Source of the DNA: Dendrobium chrysotoxum
Taxonomy: Eukaryota > Streptophyta > Magnoliopsida > Asparagales > Orchidaceae
DNA: 64,000 nucleotides
NCBI GenBank assembly: GCA_019925795.1
Contig: CM034315.1
Span: forward strand, 9,176,001 to 9,240,000
Direction of reading: 5' to 3'
Of this stretch, positions 32,911 to 45,277 are shown piece by piece. The position numbers and the translations under genes were made by a program. Position 1 is the first letter of the stretch. The number at the start of each line of letters is the position of its first letter. The notes below the pieces were generated by a model. It saw only the letters and a list, made by a program, of their open reading frames with translations, had not been told where the DNA came from and searched no databases.

Positions 32911-33119
32911 GAATTTGTTTGGGAGAGTTTTTTCTTTGTTTTACTTTTTAGATTTCAATCGTAACTTCATTTTTCTTGATGCTTTCTCAATACTTTTCTG
33001 AAATTTTTGTTATAGAAAGCAATTTCTACAATCAAAATAGCTAAATTACATTCCCCAATCCCCATCATAATTTGACAAATAATTTATAAAATATTTTTTT
33101 CGTCCCAAACAAACCCTAA
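32911..33119. mobile_element. MITE-like element A, copy 2
   Basis: It begins GAATTTGTTTGGGAGAGTT and ends CGTCCCAAACAAACCCTAA. At the equivalent point in B3 copy 2 (near 39862) only the first about 15 bases of the element remain. Confidence 0.55.
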
Positions 33120-33126
33120 GTATATA

Positions 33127-33127
33127 T

Positions 33128-33162
<35 letters not shown>

Positions 33163-33163
33163 A
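33127..33163. repeat. (CA)n microsatellite
   Basis: About 37 bases of CA repeat with one interruption, just outside the MITE A copy. Confidence 0.9.
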
Positions 33164-33224
33164 TTAATTGCATGTGATTTATCAAAATTTACAATTTATG
33201 TACATATTAATTGCATGTACACCA

Positions 33225-34167
33225 GGCAGAAGTACACCTAGGGACAATGGTTAGGCAGAAATACAGCGACGGACAGAAGTTCAATGTCGGGTAGAATTTC
33301 GATGAAAGATCAGGCGTCAATCAGTAGTTTTGCGGAAGTCTGGGCAACAATTGGTGGTCAGACGAAAGTCTGACATCACTCGGTAGTCTGGTGAAAGTCC
33401 GACATTAGTCGGTGGTCTTGTAGAAATCCAGCGGCGGGTGGTGGTCCGGTGGAAGTCCGAATGTCAGTTGGTGGTCCGACAGAATTCTGGCATCGGGAGG
33501 TGGTCCGGTGGAAGTTCGGCATCACTCGGTGGTTTGGCGGAAGTCCAACGTCGGGCTGTAGTTCGGCAGAAGTCCGGCGTTGGGCGGTGGTCCGGCGGAA
33601 GTCCGGGCCATTGTCGAGTAGGAGCTAGGTGGCAAGAGTGATCTCCGATCTTTGTTCTTGCTTCCTTGCTTATGGCCCTTTTCATGAGAAGTGAGGGGTC
33701 TATTTATAGATTTTAGAGAGTGACATGACCTGTAAATAGGAGGAAGATCAAGGGTAAATTGGGAGTTGTTTGGATGGACGACCGATGTTGAATCCCGTGA
33801 TCGTGGACCATTTATTAGGCATTTAAATAGTTTAATGATATCAGAATTCGACGATATTGGGCTCGTTGGATTCGTCTCGTCGAGGCGCTCGATTTAACTA
33901 TAAGCATGTCATGTTTAAATATTGTTTGGTAATCCAAATTATGGTTTGAATCTTCCAAATGTGCTTCGGGTCTTTGATTTGGACCCATTTGGGCTCGTAT
34001 TGAATCGAATTTGGTGTTGTTAGGTTCGTATTTCCGAGACATTCAGTTTGACTATAATTTTTCTAAAATCGGAGTTTAGATGGTCCTAGATTTAATTTTT
34101 GAAGTTTCTAACTTGATTTTGCCTCGAGATTCATGCCCGATCAAGATAATTTTTTAATGATATATCA
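33225..34167 (-). repeat. truncated LTR of the Tat-like family
   Basis: The right end TGATATATCA (34158-34167) corresponds to an LTR start on the minus strand. TATA-box sequence near 33700-33710 (complement TATAAATAG) and the GAAGTCCG minisatellite (33235-33610) are both present. The other LTR end is missing at about 33225, where B3-block sequence stops. Confidence 0.8.
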
Positions 34168-35935
34168 AGCACATAAATAGAGTTTTTATTTAGGTATTTA
34201 AAGTGGCCATAATTTATCATTACCATATGAGCAGTCATGTTAGCAAACTTTATCATATTCTCATGTGTAACTGAAAATACTTCAGCATTTGGTTCTGATT
34301 TCTTCCCTTTGGGTCTATTTGCTTGATCAATAAAAAAATCTCAAACATAAAATAAATCCTTTGAAACAACATAAATATACAAGCATATTTAACCAAGAAA
34401 TAATGCAATCATTATACAACTCTGATTACAATTAAATTATTCCACTAACCATTGTTCTAATATCACTTTTGTTACGGCTTGGAATCTAAAGTGAAAGAAT
34501 TTTTTTTTCAAGTTTTTAACAACTAGATCATTGACAATAGAGTTAACTGATTATATTAAGAAAAAATATATAAATAGTGATAAACATAATTATATTTTCA
34601 TAGTCAATATTTGTAATTTTGTTATATAGTTTGAAAACATATATACAATAGTCACAATAGACTGCAAAAAGAACGCATATAAAACTAAAGAGCTGAAAGT
34701 AAAGCTAACTAGCATCCATGACTAGCCTCACTGCAAACTCTTTACTTTTTATCTAAAATCATATAAAAATCATGTAATGCACATAATAGCCTAAGCATTA
34801 ACCATAACTCACCACTATATATTCAATGCAAGGTAAAAGAATTAATATGCTTGCTCTAATTCTGATATATATCAATTAACAATCAATAGTGTATCAATAT
34901 AAGTAAGAAATAAACTGTAAAATCCATATCAATCATCAATACTAAAATTAATATGACTAGTAAAATAAAGAATGGTCTATTAATTATAATAAAATGACTA
35001 TCAATCAATAGACCATGTTAGTATGCTATGTTATATTATATCAATATCAATGCAAGTTTTATCAATATAACTTCAATTTTATCTGTCAATCAATTTAATA
35101 TACTATCATGTAAATGCAATTATGAAGAGCAAGGTAGGATATTCAGCTTTATGTGGTGTTTTCATCCTCTCACCCCAATCGTCGGCTAGTTTGTCATCAG
35201 TCTTTAATTTACCCTCAACTATCAATCAGTTGGTCATTGGACTTTATCTTATCATCATTGTTCATTGTCTTAAGCCAATTCATATGTGGCTTTCAATCAT
35301 CAATGAAGAGTCATCACTCAGTGTAACTGTTGGTGTAATCAATCAATCAGTTATAGGCTACAACCATGATCATACAATAAACTTTTTATTTTAAAAAAAG
35401 TATGTTCGCTCACCCTCCTGCTCAGAGTATTATATTTTAAGAGTCAATCCATATTAATTATTGTATTAACATTAGGTCTTTTTTGCTTACATACAAATAT
35501 CACATTTATTTCATATCAATCTTATCATTTTCTCTATACAACTTAATCATATATGAAATACAAAACCTACGAAAAGCAAAAAAATCTGTGAAATTTGAAT
35601 ACTATGCATTTGCTTCAAAAAAGCTTAGCTTCCGATTTACTCGATAAAATTTAATAATATTATAGTGAAAATGATGGTGAGCATCATATTTATCATATAA
35701 GAAAGATTACATGGTGGAAGCTCGATAAGTCAAAAGAAAAAATATATATATATCAATTTCAGGAAGATTAAAAGTTTAAATTGTAGAAATTAAAATAATT
35801 GAAAATATGAGTAAGAATGTAACCACTTATGTTAAATAGAACAAAATCTGTAATAAGGGTATCAGATGAAAAGGGCCCGACGAGCTTCCTCTCTCTTTTC
35901 TTTCGCCTCTCCCTCTTTTCTTTCCCTTCTCTTTC

Positions 35936-35938
<3 letters not shown>

Positions 35939-36005
<67 letters not shown>
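35939..36005. repeat. (TA)33 microsatellite
   Basis: 67 bases of pure TA at the outer edge of the LTR. The equivalent position in the other arm (about 56413-56429) holds only about eight units. Frames of YIYIYI through it are artefacts. Confidence 0.95.
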
Positions 36006-36009
<4 letters not shown>

Positions 36010-37097
36010 TGCGGGCTAGAATATTCATGATGGTAAAGTAGGAAAATCTTTCGTCTTGGCGTTGCACATATACCCAACACACAAATAGAGAAATTAGAAA
36101 CACCAGAATTTTTATGTCAAAAATCCTTTAAAAAGGGAAAAAACCATGGGACAACATCCAATTAAAATGATTACACTAGTATTTGAATGGATTGCAAAGA
36201 TCATCCCTAAACTTGAGGATGATCAAATTACAAAAGTTCAGGAAGTCGGGTTGAACTTCTTATGGATGATGGAGGTTGGGCAAAGGTTCGACAGTAGTAG
36301 AGTGGAAGTCTAACGGTTGTCGAGTAGAAGTCTGGCGAGGGTCGATGGATAGGCGGAAGTCCGACAACAGTCAGTGGTCGGGTAGAAGTCCGTCAATGGT
36401 TGGTGGTCGGGTAAAATTCAGGCAACAGTTTGTGGTCGAGGGGAAGTCCGACGACGGTCGGTGGCTGAGCGGAAGTCCGAAGACGGTTGGTGGTCGGGCG
36501 GAAGTCCAGTGATAATTGGTGGCCAGACGAAAGTCTGACAATGATCGGTGGTTGGGCGATGGTTGACGAGGAGAAATTGGTGACAAGAGAGCTCAAAATA
36601 TCTCTTCCTCTCTTCACTTCTTTCTCTTACTTGTCTTTCTTTAATGAAGAATGAGGGGTCTATTTATAATTTTTTGGGAGTGGCATGACTAATAAATAGG
36701 GAGAATATTAGGGGCGTATTGGGAGTGTTTTTGATGAACGGTTGATATTGATTCCCTTGATTATAGATCGTTTATTGAGCATTTAAGTGTCTTAATGATG
36801 TTAGAATTCATCGATCATATGCTCCTTGAATTCATCCAGTCAAGCCGCTAGATTCGACTATAAGAATGTCACATTTAAATATCATTTAGTCATCCAATTT
36901 ATGTTTTGAATCTTTTAAATGTGCTTCAGGCTTTTGATTTGGACCCATTTGGGCTCGGATTGGATCAAATTTAGTGTCGTCGGGTTTATTTTTTTGAGAT
37001 GTTCAATTTAACTATAACTTTTGTGAAATAAGAGTTCGGACGGCTCCAAAATTACTTTTGGAACTTTCTAACTTATAATTTTTCTCCCTGGACGACA
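36005..37097 (-). repeat. LTR, inverted partner of 55313-56417
   Basis: It starts TGTATTGCGGGCTAGAATAT and ends at GACGACA on the plus strand, with a GAAGTCCG minisatellite at 36290-36560 and a TATA box near 36660-36670. Beyond 37097 comes sequence related to the Gypsy 3' internal region, so this is a 3' LTR in minus orientation whose element is cut off at about 37500. Confidence 0.8.
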
Positions 37098-38649
37098 ATG
37101 TGGACATCCCATCGAGGCTGAGAATTAAGTAAAATACATTTAATTATAATTTTAGACTATTCAGAGGTCGGTTTGTTAATCGGGATAAAAATTATTAGAA
37201 AATTGTGCTCCAAAACTTTTTAATTTGCTTAAAATTGATTGTAGAATCTCCATTTAACTCTGAGAGTGTAAAAAATGAGTCAAAAATGTAAAAAAATGGT
37301 CACAGGATTCCAAAAATGTCTGATTCATATGGTCTAGGCCAAAAATTAGGCTTGGATGAGTATTGGCGGCTGAATCGGTGGGCTCGCGTTGTTGCGTTGG
37401 TGAATAGGTGTGGCCCTTTGCGAGGCGCGGTTTGGCTAACAAGTATAATTGGCTACCGGTCTTTCAATTTCTTTCCTTTTTTTTTAGAAAAATTCAAAAA
37501 TTCCATGAATATATATATAGTGTTAACTTAATATTGAATTTTTATATGTATGAGATATTAATTTAATACAGCTTCATCGAATTCCCAAGCACCATTGTAT
37601 TCATTAAAATCCCAGTATGTAATTCACCTTCATCCATCAACGTACCATCTAAAATACGATTGTTTTGCGTCTTAGTTTTATGAACATATTCAGAGTTTTT
37701 ACATGAAAATTTGTAAAGAGAAAAATCCCAAGACCTGGTCAAACTGAAATGAATGGCAGAGTCATAAAATTATTCTTTTGAGGGCACTAATTATGCATAC
37801 ATTACCATAATTTATATTCAATAATGTCCATTACATGCTACTTTCAAAAAAAATCCAAACAGCTGAAATGAGACAAAAATAGGCTCTTCCTCATTCATAA
37901 GTAAAAATTATATTTCCATCAATTTAAAGCATTTTCTAACTACATGAGACTAACAAAAAAACATTGAAAAGTATTTTAGGTTGACAGAAAAATCATAAGC
38001 ACATATATTATATATAAGAATAATAATAATAGTCTAGTGAGGGACCATTATGGCTCATTTTAGTATATGAGAATTGATTATAAATATTTTTCGTGCCTTA
38101 ATTTGGAGACAATAATATTACAAAAATTTGAATGATTGAATATATATTTAAATGCCAAACAATCTCATATATAGATATCATATTAAGCTCACTTAACTTA
38201 AGCCTCAAACAACTTTACATTTATGGCTTCCTCAAATTAAGTACTTAGTAGTAAAAATTCTTCCTTTATTGCTCTTTTAAAGTAAAATAAATAAATAAAT
38301 AAAAGTTATTAATGTTTACCTTTTTCATTGTTAAATTAAGCGGCTTCAGTTAATAGCTTTTAGTTCTTACTATATATATATATATGAGTTTCTAATTAAT
38401 ACACATTCTTTAATTGATCTATCAAAGCATCAAAATAAATAACTTAACTCTTTAGAAAACAGTAACAAAGCTATACCAAATGGAGCATCAAATAAGAACA
38501 AAAACTTGTGACTCATTTAAAAGACTCACATATAAAATATAAAGTTTCAGATTCTGTTCACATTCAAAAACCTATCTTTTCTGCTTAGCTACAGGCATTG
38601 ATCATAATGGCTTAATTACTAACTCAAAATTCTTACTACTGAAACTAAA

Positions 38650-39186
38650 CTATCCCAAAGCGAAACAGAGCTTGTTAGTCTGCCTCTCCACCTCCCTTTC
38701 CGCCACCTGACGTCGAAACATCCATAAGCGCACAAAGTCCCCTTGCCGGAAACCAGCCAACGAGCAGAGCAGTCTCCACTCACGACCCTTCAGCACAGTG
38801 CTTCCGCTGCCATCCCATTGAGTCAGTTTAAGCTCCATTCTCCACCCACTGCGTATGTAAACGCTCGCATCAACCCCGCCGTGACTTCTCCCCGCCGCCT
38901 TCTTGTTGCCTTCTTCCAGACGCTCAACATGCGCGCTGGGCAAAGCCATTCTCTTCCTCTTCGACCCCACGTTCACAAGACTGGCTTCCTCTTTCTCTCT
39001 CTGCGTGAGAGCCGTTATCAGATTAGCCCTCACAGCTTTGCGACGAAGAAGGAAGCGATTCTGGTTCCTGTCTAAATCCGACTGTTCCAGCGTTTTGCTC
39101 ATAACGCACCTGAGATCAAAGCCTTGGTGCTTCTCTACCGTATCTTGAACCCACTCCGGCGGCGCTGCAGCGTCGTATTCTTCCAT
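38650..39186 (-). CDS. B3 domain-containing protein, copy 2
   Basis: This intact, intronless 178-residue frame encodes the same small B3 protein as 13193-13729. Differences from copy 1 are Thr7 to Ala, Glu50 to Lys and Asn113 to Ser. I count four base changes in 537, only one of them silent, while the immediate flanks are clearly more diverged. The B3 signature (GWRMELKLTQW, GFRQGDFVRLWMFRR) and the basic SKRKR are unchanged. The upstream region keeps GATTCCAAATAAG before the ATG. It sits between an inverted Gypsy remnant on its 3' side and a LINE insertion about 1.5 kb upstream. Confidence 0.85.
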   Translation of the reverse strand: MEEYDAAAPPEWVQDTVEKHQGFDLRCVMSKTLEQSDLDRNQNRFLLRRKAVRANLITALTQREKEEASLVNVGSKRKRMALPSAHVERLEEGNKKAAGRSHGGVDASVYIRSGWRMELKLTQWDGSGSTVLKGREWRLLCSLAGFRQGDFVRLWMFRRQVAEREVERQTNKLCFALG

Positions 39187-40052
39187 CTTATTTGGAATCG
39201 GAAATGCTGCGAGGAATTATAGAGAATGACAAAATATGTAGCATGTTGAATCTTATTTTACATACATACATATAGGAGAAAAAATGGTCCTTTATTTGTT
39301 CAATTGTCGTATATATGGAATATAATTACAATCAAGTTTTTAAATTTATGTAATTTATAAATGGAATTCTATCAATAAGTTCGATTCTCAATACTTCCAA
39401 AAAAGAAAGGGAATAATCTCTAAAATTGGAGAGTCGTTTGCTCAAATCTTAATATTGTTGGAAGAAATATTGAATTTTTATTTATTTATTTAGTATTATA
39501 TAGCATAATATTTGTGATATTAAATTATATTTGATATGAAATTAACCTGAACTTAAGCCCAATTTAATTTGGTTAAATATATAGATTTAGTTGCATATTT
39601 ATAAGATTACTATTTTGACATATTTTACTAATATGAATAGAATATTTTGTCAGACTATTTTAATAAAAAAATTAATCAAGGTAAATTTTAGGATATTCTG
39701 ATCTAATTTAAATTGCGTTCATCTTAAAGCAAATTTAAGAGCATAAAAAAATTGATTAGACTACCTTTATATGTTTTCAATGTCAATTTAGAATAATCAA
39801 TATGATTACTTATTGTTATACAATTTTTTATCATTTATCACAAATATTAAATGATTCAGAATTTGTTTGGGACAATATATATATCCTTTGATATAATTGC
39901 ATGTGATTTATCAAAATTTACATTTTATGTACATATTAGAGAGAGGAATATAGGTAATTGATGAGTTGTATATATATTAATGGATGAGTGGTTTATAGTA
40001 GTTGATTAATATTTTTTATTAGATAATTAGAGATTATTTATAGTTTAAGACT

Positions 40053-40275
40053 TAGGGTCTGTTAAGACAATTACATTATTTAATAAAGTTTATTATGAAG
40101 TTACATTGGAGAAAATAACTTAGCTACTCTAGTTGAAAAAAAAAAAAAAAACAAATTGCCGCCACAAAAACTTCATAAAAAATAGTGAGAACGCGACAAG
40201 AAAGTAATAGTCAAATAAATTTATGATTGTTATCTGAAAAATAAAGTAACTAGAAAGTTTGGCTGAACAAACCCT
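40053..40275. mobile_element. MITE-like element B, copy 2
   Basis: It begins AGGGTCTGTTAAGACAATTA and ends TTTGGCTGAACAAACCCTT, imperfect terminal inverted repeats, with a T/A-run rich centre. The matching copy is at 44115-44329. Confidence 0.5.
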
Positions 40276-40714
40276 TAATTTAATCTTACAATTACATTAT
40301 CCATTATATAATAATAACTAATTACTAATTAAGCCATGTTAAATTTATTTAAAACAACACGTGGTCCAAAAAATTGTTTTGTTAATTACAAACTATCATA
40401 TATGAGTTAAAGTTGATTGTTCTTATGAATCAATAGTTTACATCAAGAAGACTTTTAAGCTTAACCCCCTCGATTCACCTTTCGTAAACTAGTGCTATTG
40501 GAGTTGGTATTTCATCAGGGACTAAGTGGTTTATATGGTTTTTGGCTCTTATGAATCTTGATTACCTTCTATCTTGGTTGAGCGAACTTTGAGAGTTAAT
40601 AACCATCTTAGCAACATCAAATGGTTATGTGGGTTTACTTCTTAGCGAATGATACTTGATCATTTTGAAAAGATTATATATGAGAATGAGTGATAATTGA
40701 TGTGAAAAGCTTTC

Positions 40715-42625
40715 ATAACAATAACAATAACAATAACAAGCCTTTGTCCTACTACGTGGGGTCGGCAACATGAATCCTTTTTCTCCATTGTGTCCGGTTC
40801 AAAGTCAAATTCTCGTTTAAATCTAATAGAGAAAGATCATTTCTAATATTTTCTAACCAAGTCTTTTTAGGTCTACCTCTACCTTTCTTAATATAAGTCA
40901 AATCTAATACCTCTACTTTCCTAACTGGGTCATCGGAAGGCCGCCGTTTTATGTGACCAAACCATCTAAGGCGACTCTCTCTAATCTTATCCTCCACTGG
41001 GGCTACTCCAACCTTTTCACGTATATGCTCATTTCGTATCCTGTCTCTAAGAGTAAATCCACTCATCCACCTAAGCATCCTCATCTCCGCAACACATAAC
41101 TTAGTATTGTGCTTCTCTTTTAATGGCCAACATTCTGCACCATAAAGCATTGCAGGTCTCACCACCATCTTATAGAATTTTCCCTTAAGTTTAAGGGGGA
41201 CTTTTCTATCACACAACAAGCCCGATGCATTCCTCCACTTCAACCATCCAACTTGAATTCTACTGATAACATCCCCATCTATTTCACCATCACTCTGAAC
41301 AATAGATCCAAGATATCTAAAACGTGTACTCTTATTAATGACTTGATCGCCCAAAGTCCCAATCCCCTCACTAGGTCTATTACTGCTAAAATTACACTCC
41401 ATATATTCAGTTTTAGATCTACTCAAGCGAAAACCGTTAGACTCTAAGGTTGATCTCCAGACTTCAAGTTTACCTTCAACTCCCTCTTTAGTCTTGTCAA
41501 CAAGAAGAATATCATCAGCAAAAAGCATACACCATGGTACATCCTCTTGTAAATGTCTAGTGAGAACATCCATGACTAACGCGAAAAGATATGGGCTTAA
41601 AGCTGATCCTTGATGTAATCCAACCGAAATAGGGAAATACTTGGTCAAACCACCTTGTGTTTGAACACAAGTAGTAGCTCCTTCATACATATCTTTAATG
41701 ATTTGAATATAAGCATTATTAACTCCTTTCTTTTCAAGAACTCTCCATAGCACTTCTCTTGGAACTTTATCATATGCTTTCTCTAAATCAATAAATATCA
41801 TATGTAGATCCTCCTTATTCTCCCTATATTTCTCCATCAAACCTCTCAATAAATGTATGGCTTCCATAGTAGACCTACCAGGCATGAATCCAAATTGATT
41901 TTGAGAAACATTAGTATCACGCCGCAGCCTACGCTCCATAACTCGCTCCCATAGTTTTAAAGTGTGACACATTAACTTAATTCCTCTATAATTCGCACAA
42001 TCTTGTGCATCACCTTTATTCTTATAAATAGGAATCAATACACTCATTCTCCACGCATCTGGCATCTTTTTAGTCTTCAAAATATTATTAAAAAGTTTAG
42101 TTAGCCAAGAAATTCCATCATCTCCTAAGCATTTCCACATCTCTATTGGGATATCATCAGGTCCAACAGCTTTTCCACACTTCATTTTCTTTAAAGCCTC
42201 TCTAACTTCGGTTTTACTAATACGCCGATAAAAACAGAAATCTTTATTTTCATTTAGGATGCTAAGGTCACTAAAGTCAATTGTATTCCTACAATCTTCA
42301 TTAAAAAGTTTATCAAAATATCTCATCCACATTTGTTGAATATCATCTTCTAAGAAAAGTACTTTTTGATCTTCATCCTTAATACACTTCACTTGAATTA
42401 AATCCTTACTACTCCTATCTCTTTGTTTGGCTAGCTTATATATATATCTTTCTCCCTCCTTAGTATCTAATCTATTATATAAATCATTAAAAGCTAAGAT
42501 CTTTGCATCACATATTGCTTTCTTAGAATCCTTACATGCCTCTTTATATCTTTCCCAATTATCAGAATTTTTACATCTAAACTAATTTTTATAACAAATC
42601 TTCTTATTTTTTATCTTTTCTTGCA
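40715..42625 (-). mobile_element. 5'-truncated RTE-type LINE
   Basis: The plus strand shows the 3' tail first, (ATAACA)n at 40715-40737, i.e. TTATTG-type repeats after the coding strand. Such short-repeat tails are usual for RTE LINEs. Homology to the LINE at 61922-64000 ends near 42625. The empty site is visible at about 44745-44765 (GCTTTCATGTGATGGGAAAATTG), which places the insertion in the upstream flank of B3 copy 2. No clear target duplication remains. Confidence 0.85.
40752..42392 (-). pseudogene. LINE reverse transcriptase ORF (N-terminally truncated)
   Basis: A 546-codon open stretch encodes the RT and C-terminal part of an RTE LINE protein. Motifs in order: GKAVGPDDIPIEMWKC, NYRGIKLMCHTLKLWERV, FGFMPGRSTMEAIHLLRG, FIDLEKAYDKVPREVLW, GLHQGSALSPYLFALV and the catalytic FADDILLVD. 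A C-terminal EMRMLRWMSG ... RLRWFGHIKRR segment follows. The endonuclease domain is missing, and upstream an in-frame TAG replaces the Trp seen in the other copy, so the protein is not functional as a LINE. The RT domain itself looks uninterrupted. Confidence 0.9.
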
Positions 42626-43400
42626 CAATTGGACGGGAAAATTGTTAAAACACATGATAATATTATCTTTGTTGATCCATGACCTCGTGCACCACAAGAA
42701 AATGACTCCTTATTTATCTCTGTTGATCAATAAAATTTCTTTATAAAATTAGTATCTACAAATTTAATGACAACAAAATTTTGTGAGAAAATTTGTTAAA
42801 TGAAAAGTTTATCGATAAGCTACCAACATATATATGAGAAAATATTAGTCGTTTTGATAGTTAATGATGGATAATTTGTTAGCATGCCTTAATTTGTAGA
42901 TGTCTTATTCATTGTAACCCTGAATTATCGATAACAAACAAAATTTTAGTCATGTAGTCATCACTATCGGCATATATATATCGATATACCAACAAAAATT
43001 TATTAGTAATGATCCAAAAGATTTCATTAGTTATCGATGATAATTTTGTTGATAATCTATGGTAAAAAAGGATAAATAATATCTTTGTTAACCAGCTGCA
43101 TTAATAATTTTAATGCCATCATAATCATTACAAAAATAACATCTAGAAACATTATTGCAACATTAGACTTATTTATAGCACAATAACATTATCATAAATT
43201 TACTAAATCATGAAAACAAGTAATCATCACCCATAATAGTATCATTATAGATTTAACACTAGACACATTCAAACAATATATAGCAATAAACTTAAAGTGA
43301 ATAGGAAGAATCATTAGCAATTATATAGTAAAATAAAAAAGTTTACTATAATCTTAAATGAATATTTTAAACTTATTTCATATATTACTTCTTAAAACAA
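42626..43400 (-). repeat. B3 block upstream flank beyond the LINE
   Basis: This continues the flank with GGGAAAATTGTTAAAACAC and AAATGAAAAGTTTATCGATAAG, matching 44760-45270 and (inverted) 4340-4650. No gene is present. The last 300 bases are AT-rich with no recognised feature. Confidence 0.65.
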
Positions 43401-43666
43401 ATTTAAGATATTGAAATTTTTTTATTTATTTAGTATTATATAGCATAATATTTGTGATATTAAATTATATTAATAAAAAAAATGATCAAGGTGAATTTTA
43501 AGGTATTATGATATAATTTATATTGCATACATCTTAAAACAAATTTAAGGGCGTAAAAAGTTGGTCAGACTACTTTGATATGTTTCAATGTCAATTTAGA
43601 ATAATCAATATGATTACTTATTGCTATATAATTTTTTATCATTTATCATAAATATTAAATGATTCA

Positions 43667-43878
43667 GAGTTTGTTTGGGGCAGTTTTTTCTTTGCTTTAT
43701 TTTTTAAATATCAATTATAACTTTTGTTTGGATATTACTTTCTTGCTACTTTCTCAATACTTTTCAGAAATTTTTGTGATAGAAAGTTATTTTTTGTAAT
43801 AAAATTAGCTAGGTTATTTTTCCCGCCATAATTTGACAATAAATTTAAAAAATACTATAATCTTTCCAAACAAACCCT
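43667..43878. mobile_element. MITE-like element A, copy 3
   Basis: It begins GAGTTTGTTTGGGGCAGTT and ends TCTTTCCAAACAAACCC, with the same internal sequence as copies 1 and 2. Confidence 0.55.
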
Positions 43879-43987
43879 TAGTTTTATATGCATCTAACAT
43901 ATATGTCCTTTGATACAATTGCATGTGATTTATCAAAATTTATAATTTATGTACATATTAGAGAGAGGAATATAGGTAATTGATGAG

Positions 43988-43988
<1 letters not shown>

Positions 43989-44039
<51 letters not shown>
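43989..44039. repeat. (TA)25 microsatellite
   Basis: A pure TA run of 51 bases. The equivalent site at about 39970-39980 has only a few units. Confidence 0.95.
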
Positions 44040-44043
<4 letters not shown>

Positions 44044-44114
44044 GGATCAGTAATTTTTAGTAGTTGATTAATGTTTTTTATTATATCATTATAGATCATT
44101 TATAGTTTAAGACT

Positions 44115-44329
44115 TAGGGTCTGTTGGGACAATTGCATTATTTAATAAAGTTGATTATGAAGTTACCGTGGAGAAAGTAACTTAGCTACTATAGTTGCGA
44201 AAAATAATTTGTCACCACAAAAATTTCATAAAAAACAGTGAGAACGCAACAAGAAAGTAACAGTAAAATAAATTTATGATTGTTATCTGAAAAGCAAAGT
44301 AATTAGAAAGTTTGGCTAAACAAACCCTT
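44115..44329. mobile_element. MITE-like element B, copy 3
   Basis: It begins TAGGGTCTGTTGGGACAATT and ends TTTGGCTAAACAAACCCTT. Very similar to 40053-40275. Confidence 0.5.
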
Positions 44330-45277
44330 AATTTAATCTTACAACTACATTATCCCTTATATAATAATAACTAATTAAGCCATTTTAAATTTATTTAAAA
44401 CAGCACATGATCCAAAAATATTATTATGTTAATTACAAATTATCATATATGAGTTAAAGTTGATTGTTCTTATGATCAATAGTTTACTTCAAGAATACTT
44501 TTAAGCTTAAGCCCCCCATTCACCTTTTGTAAACAAGTGGTATTAGGGTTGGTATTTCATCAGGGACTAAGTGGTTTATATGGTTTATGGCTCTTATGAA
44601 TCTTGATTACCTTCTATCATGGTTGAGCAAACTTTGAGAGTTAATAACTATCTTAGTAACATCAAATGGTTAAGTGGATTCATGGTGAATGATACTTGAT
44701 CATTTTGAAAAGATTATATGTGAGAATGAGTGATGATTGATGTGAAAAGCTTTCATGTGATGGGAAAATTGTTAAAACACGTGATAATATTATCGGCGTT
44801 GATCCATGACCTCATGCTCCACAAGAAAATGACTCCATATCAACGGAGCTTTCCATCGATAAATCAATAAAATTTGTTGATAAAATTATTATCTACAAAT
44901 TTAATGACAACAAAATTTTGTTAGAAATTTTGTTAAATGAAAAGTTTATCGATAAGCTATCAACATATATATGAGAAAATATTAGTCATTTTGATAGTTA
45001 ATGATGGTTAATTTGTTAGCATGCCCTAATTTGTAGATGTCTTATTCATTGTAACCTTGAATTATCGATACCAGGGAAAATTTTAGTCTTACAGTCATCA
45101 CCATCATCATATATATATCGACATACCAACAAAAATTCATTAATAATGATCCAAAAGATTTCATTAGTTGTCGATGATAATTTTGTTCATAACCTATAGT
45201 AAAAAAAGATAAATAATATCTCTATTATAATTTATTACCACTTGCATTAATATTTTTAATGCTATCATAATCATTAC

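Larger units (their letters stand above)
32626..33212 (-). repeat. B3 block copy 3, distal part
   Basis: This resumes the flank interrupted by the solo LTR and matches 39595-39945. It ends near 33212, after TTTATGTACATATTA. It contains a MITE A copy and a CA repeat. Confidence 0.75.
34212..37505. repeat. left arm of a 3.3-kb inverted duplication
   Basis: In reverse complement this whole segment matches 54893-58100: flank (34212-35938), TA microsatellite, LTR (36005-37097) and the 3' internal part of a Gypsy element (37098-37500). Landmarks include CATGATCATACAATAAAC near 35365 and its complement near 56965. The arms have diverged noticeably. No gene is visible in 34212-35938; frames there have partners in the other arm but no recognisable domains. 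Confidence 0.85.
37515..40714 (-). repeat. B3 block copy 2
   Basis: This starts GTGTTAACTTAATATTGAA just after the inverted-duplication arm. It contains the complete B3 gene (38650-39186), its downstream flank on the left and upstream flank on the right. The upstream flank is interrupted by a LINE at 40715. It matches copy 3 (29961-33212) directly and copy 1 (14500 back to about 4400) in inverted orientation. Confidence 0.85.
43410..45277 (-). repeat. second direct copy of the B3 upstream flank
   Basis: From TTATTTAGTATTATATAGCA onward this repeats 39480-40714 plus 42626-43130 without the LINE. It therefore gives the pre-insertion state of copy 2. No B3 coding sequence is attached. It is cut by an LTR at 45278. 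It contains MITE A (43667-43878), MITE B (44115-44329) and a (TA) run at 43989-44039. Confidence 0.75.

Noticed and set aside
35768..36103. Open frames of YIYIYI on both strands
   Set aside because: These are translations of the (TA)33 microsatellite.
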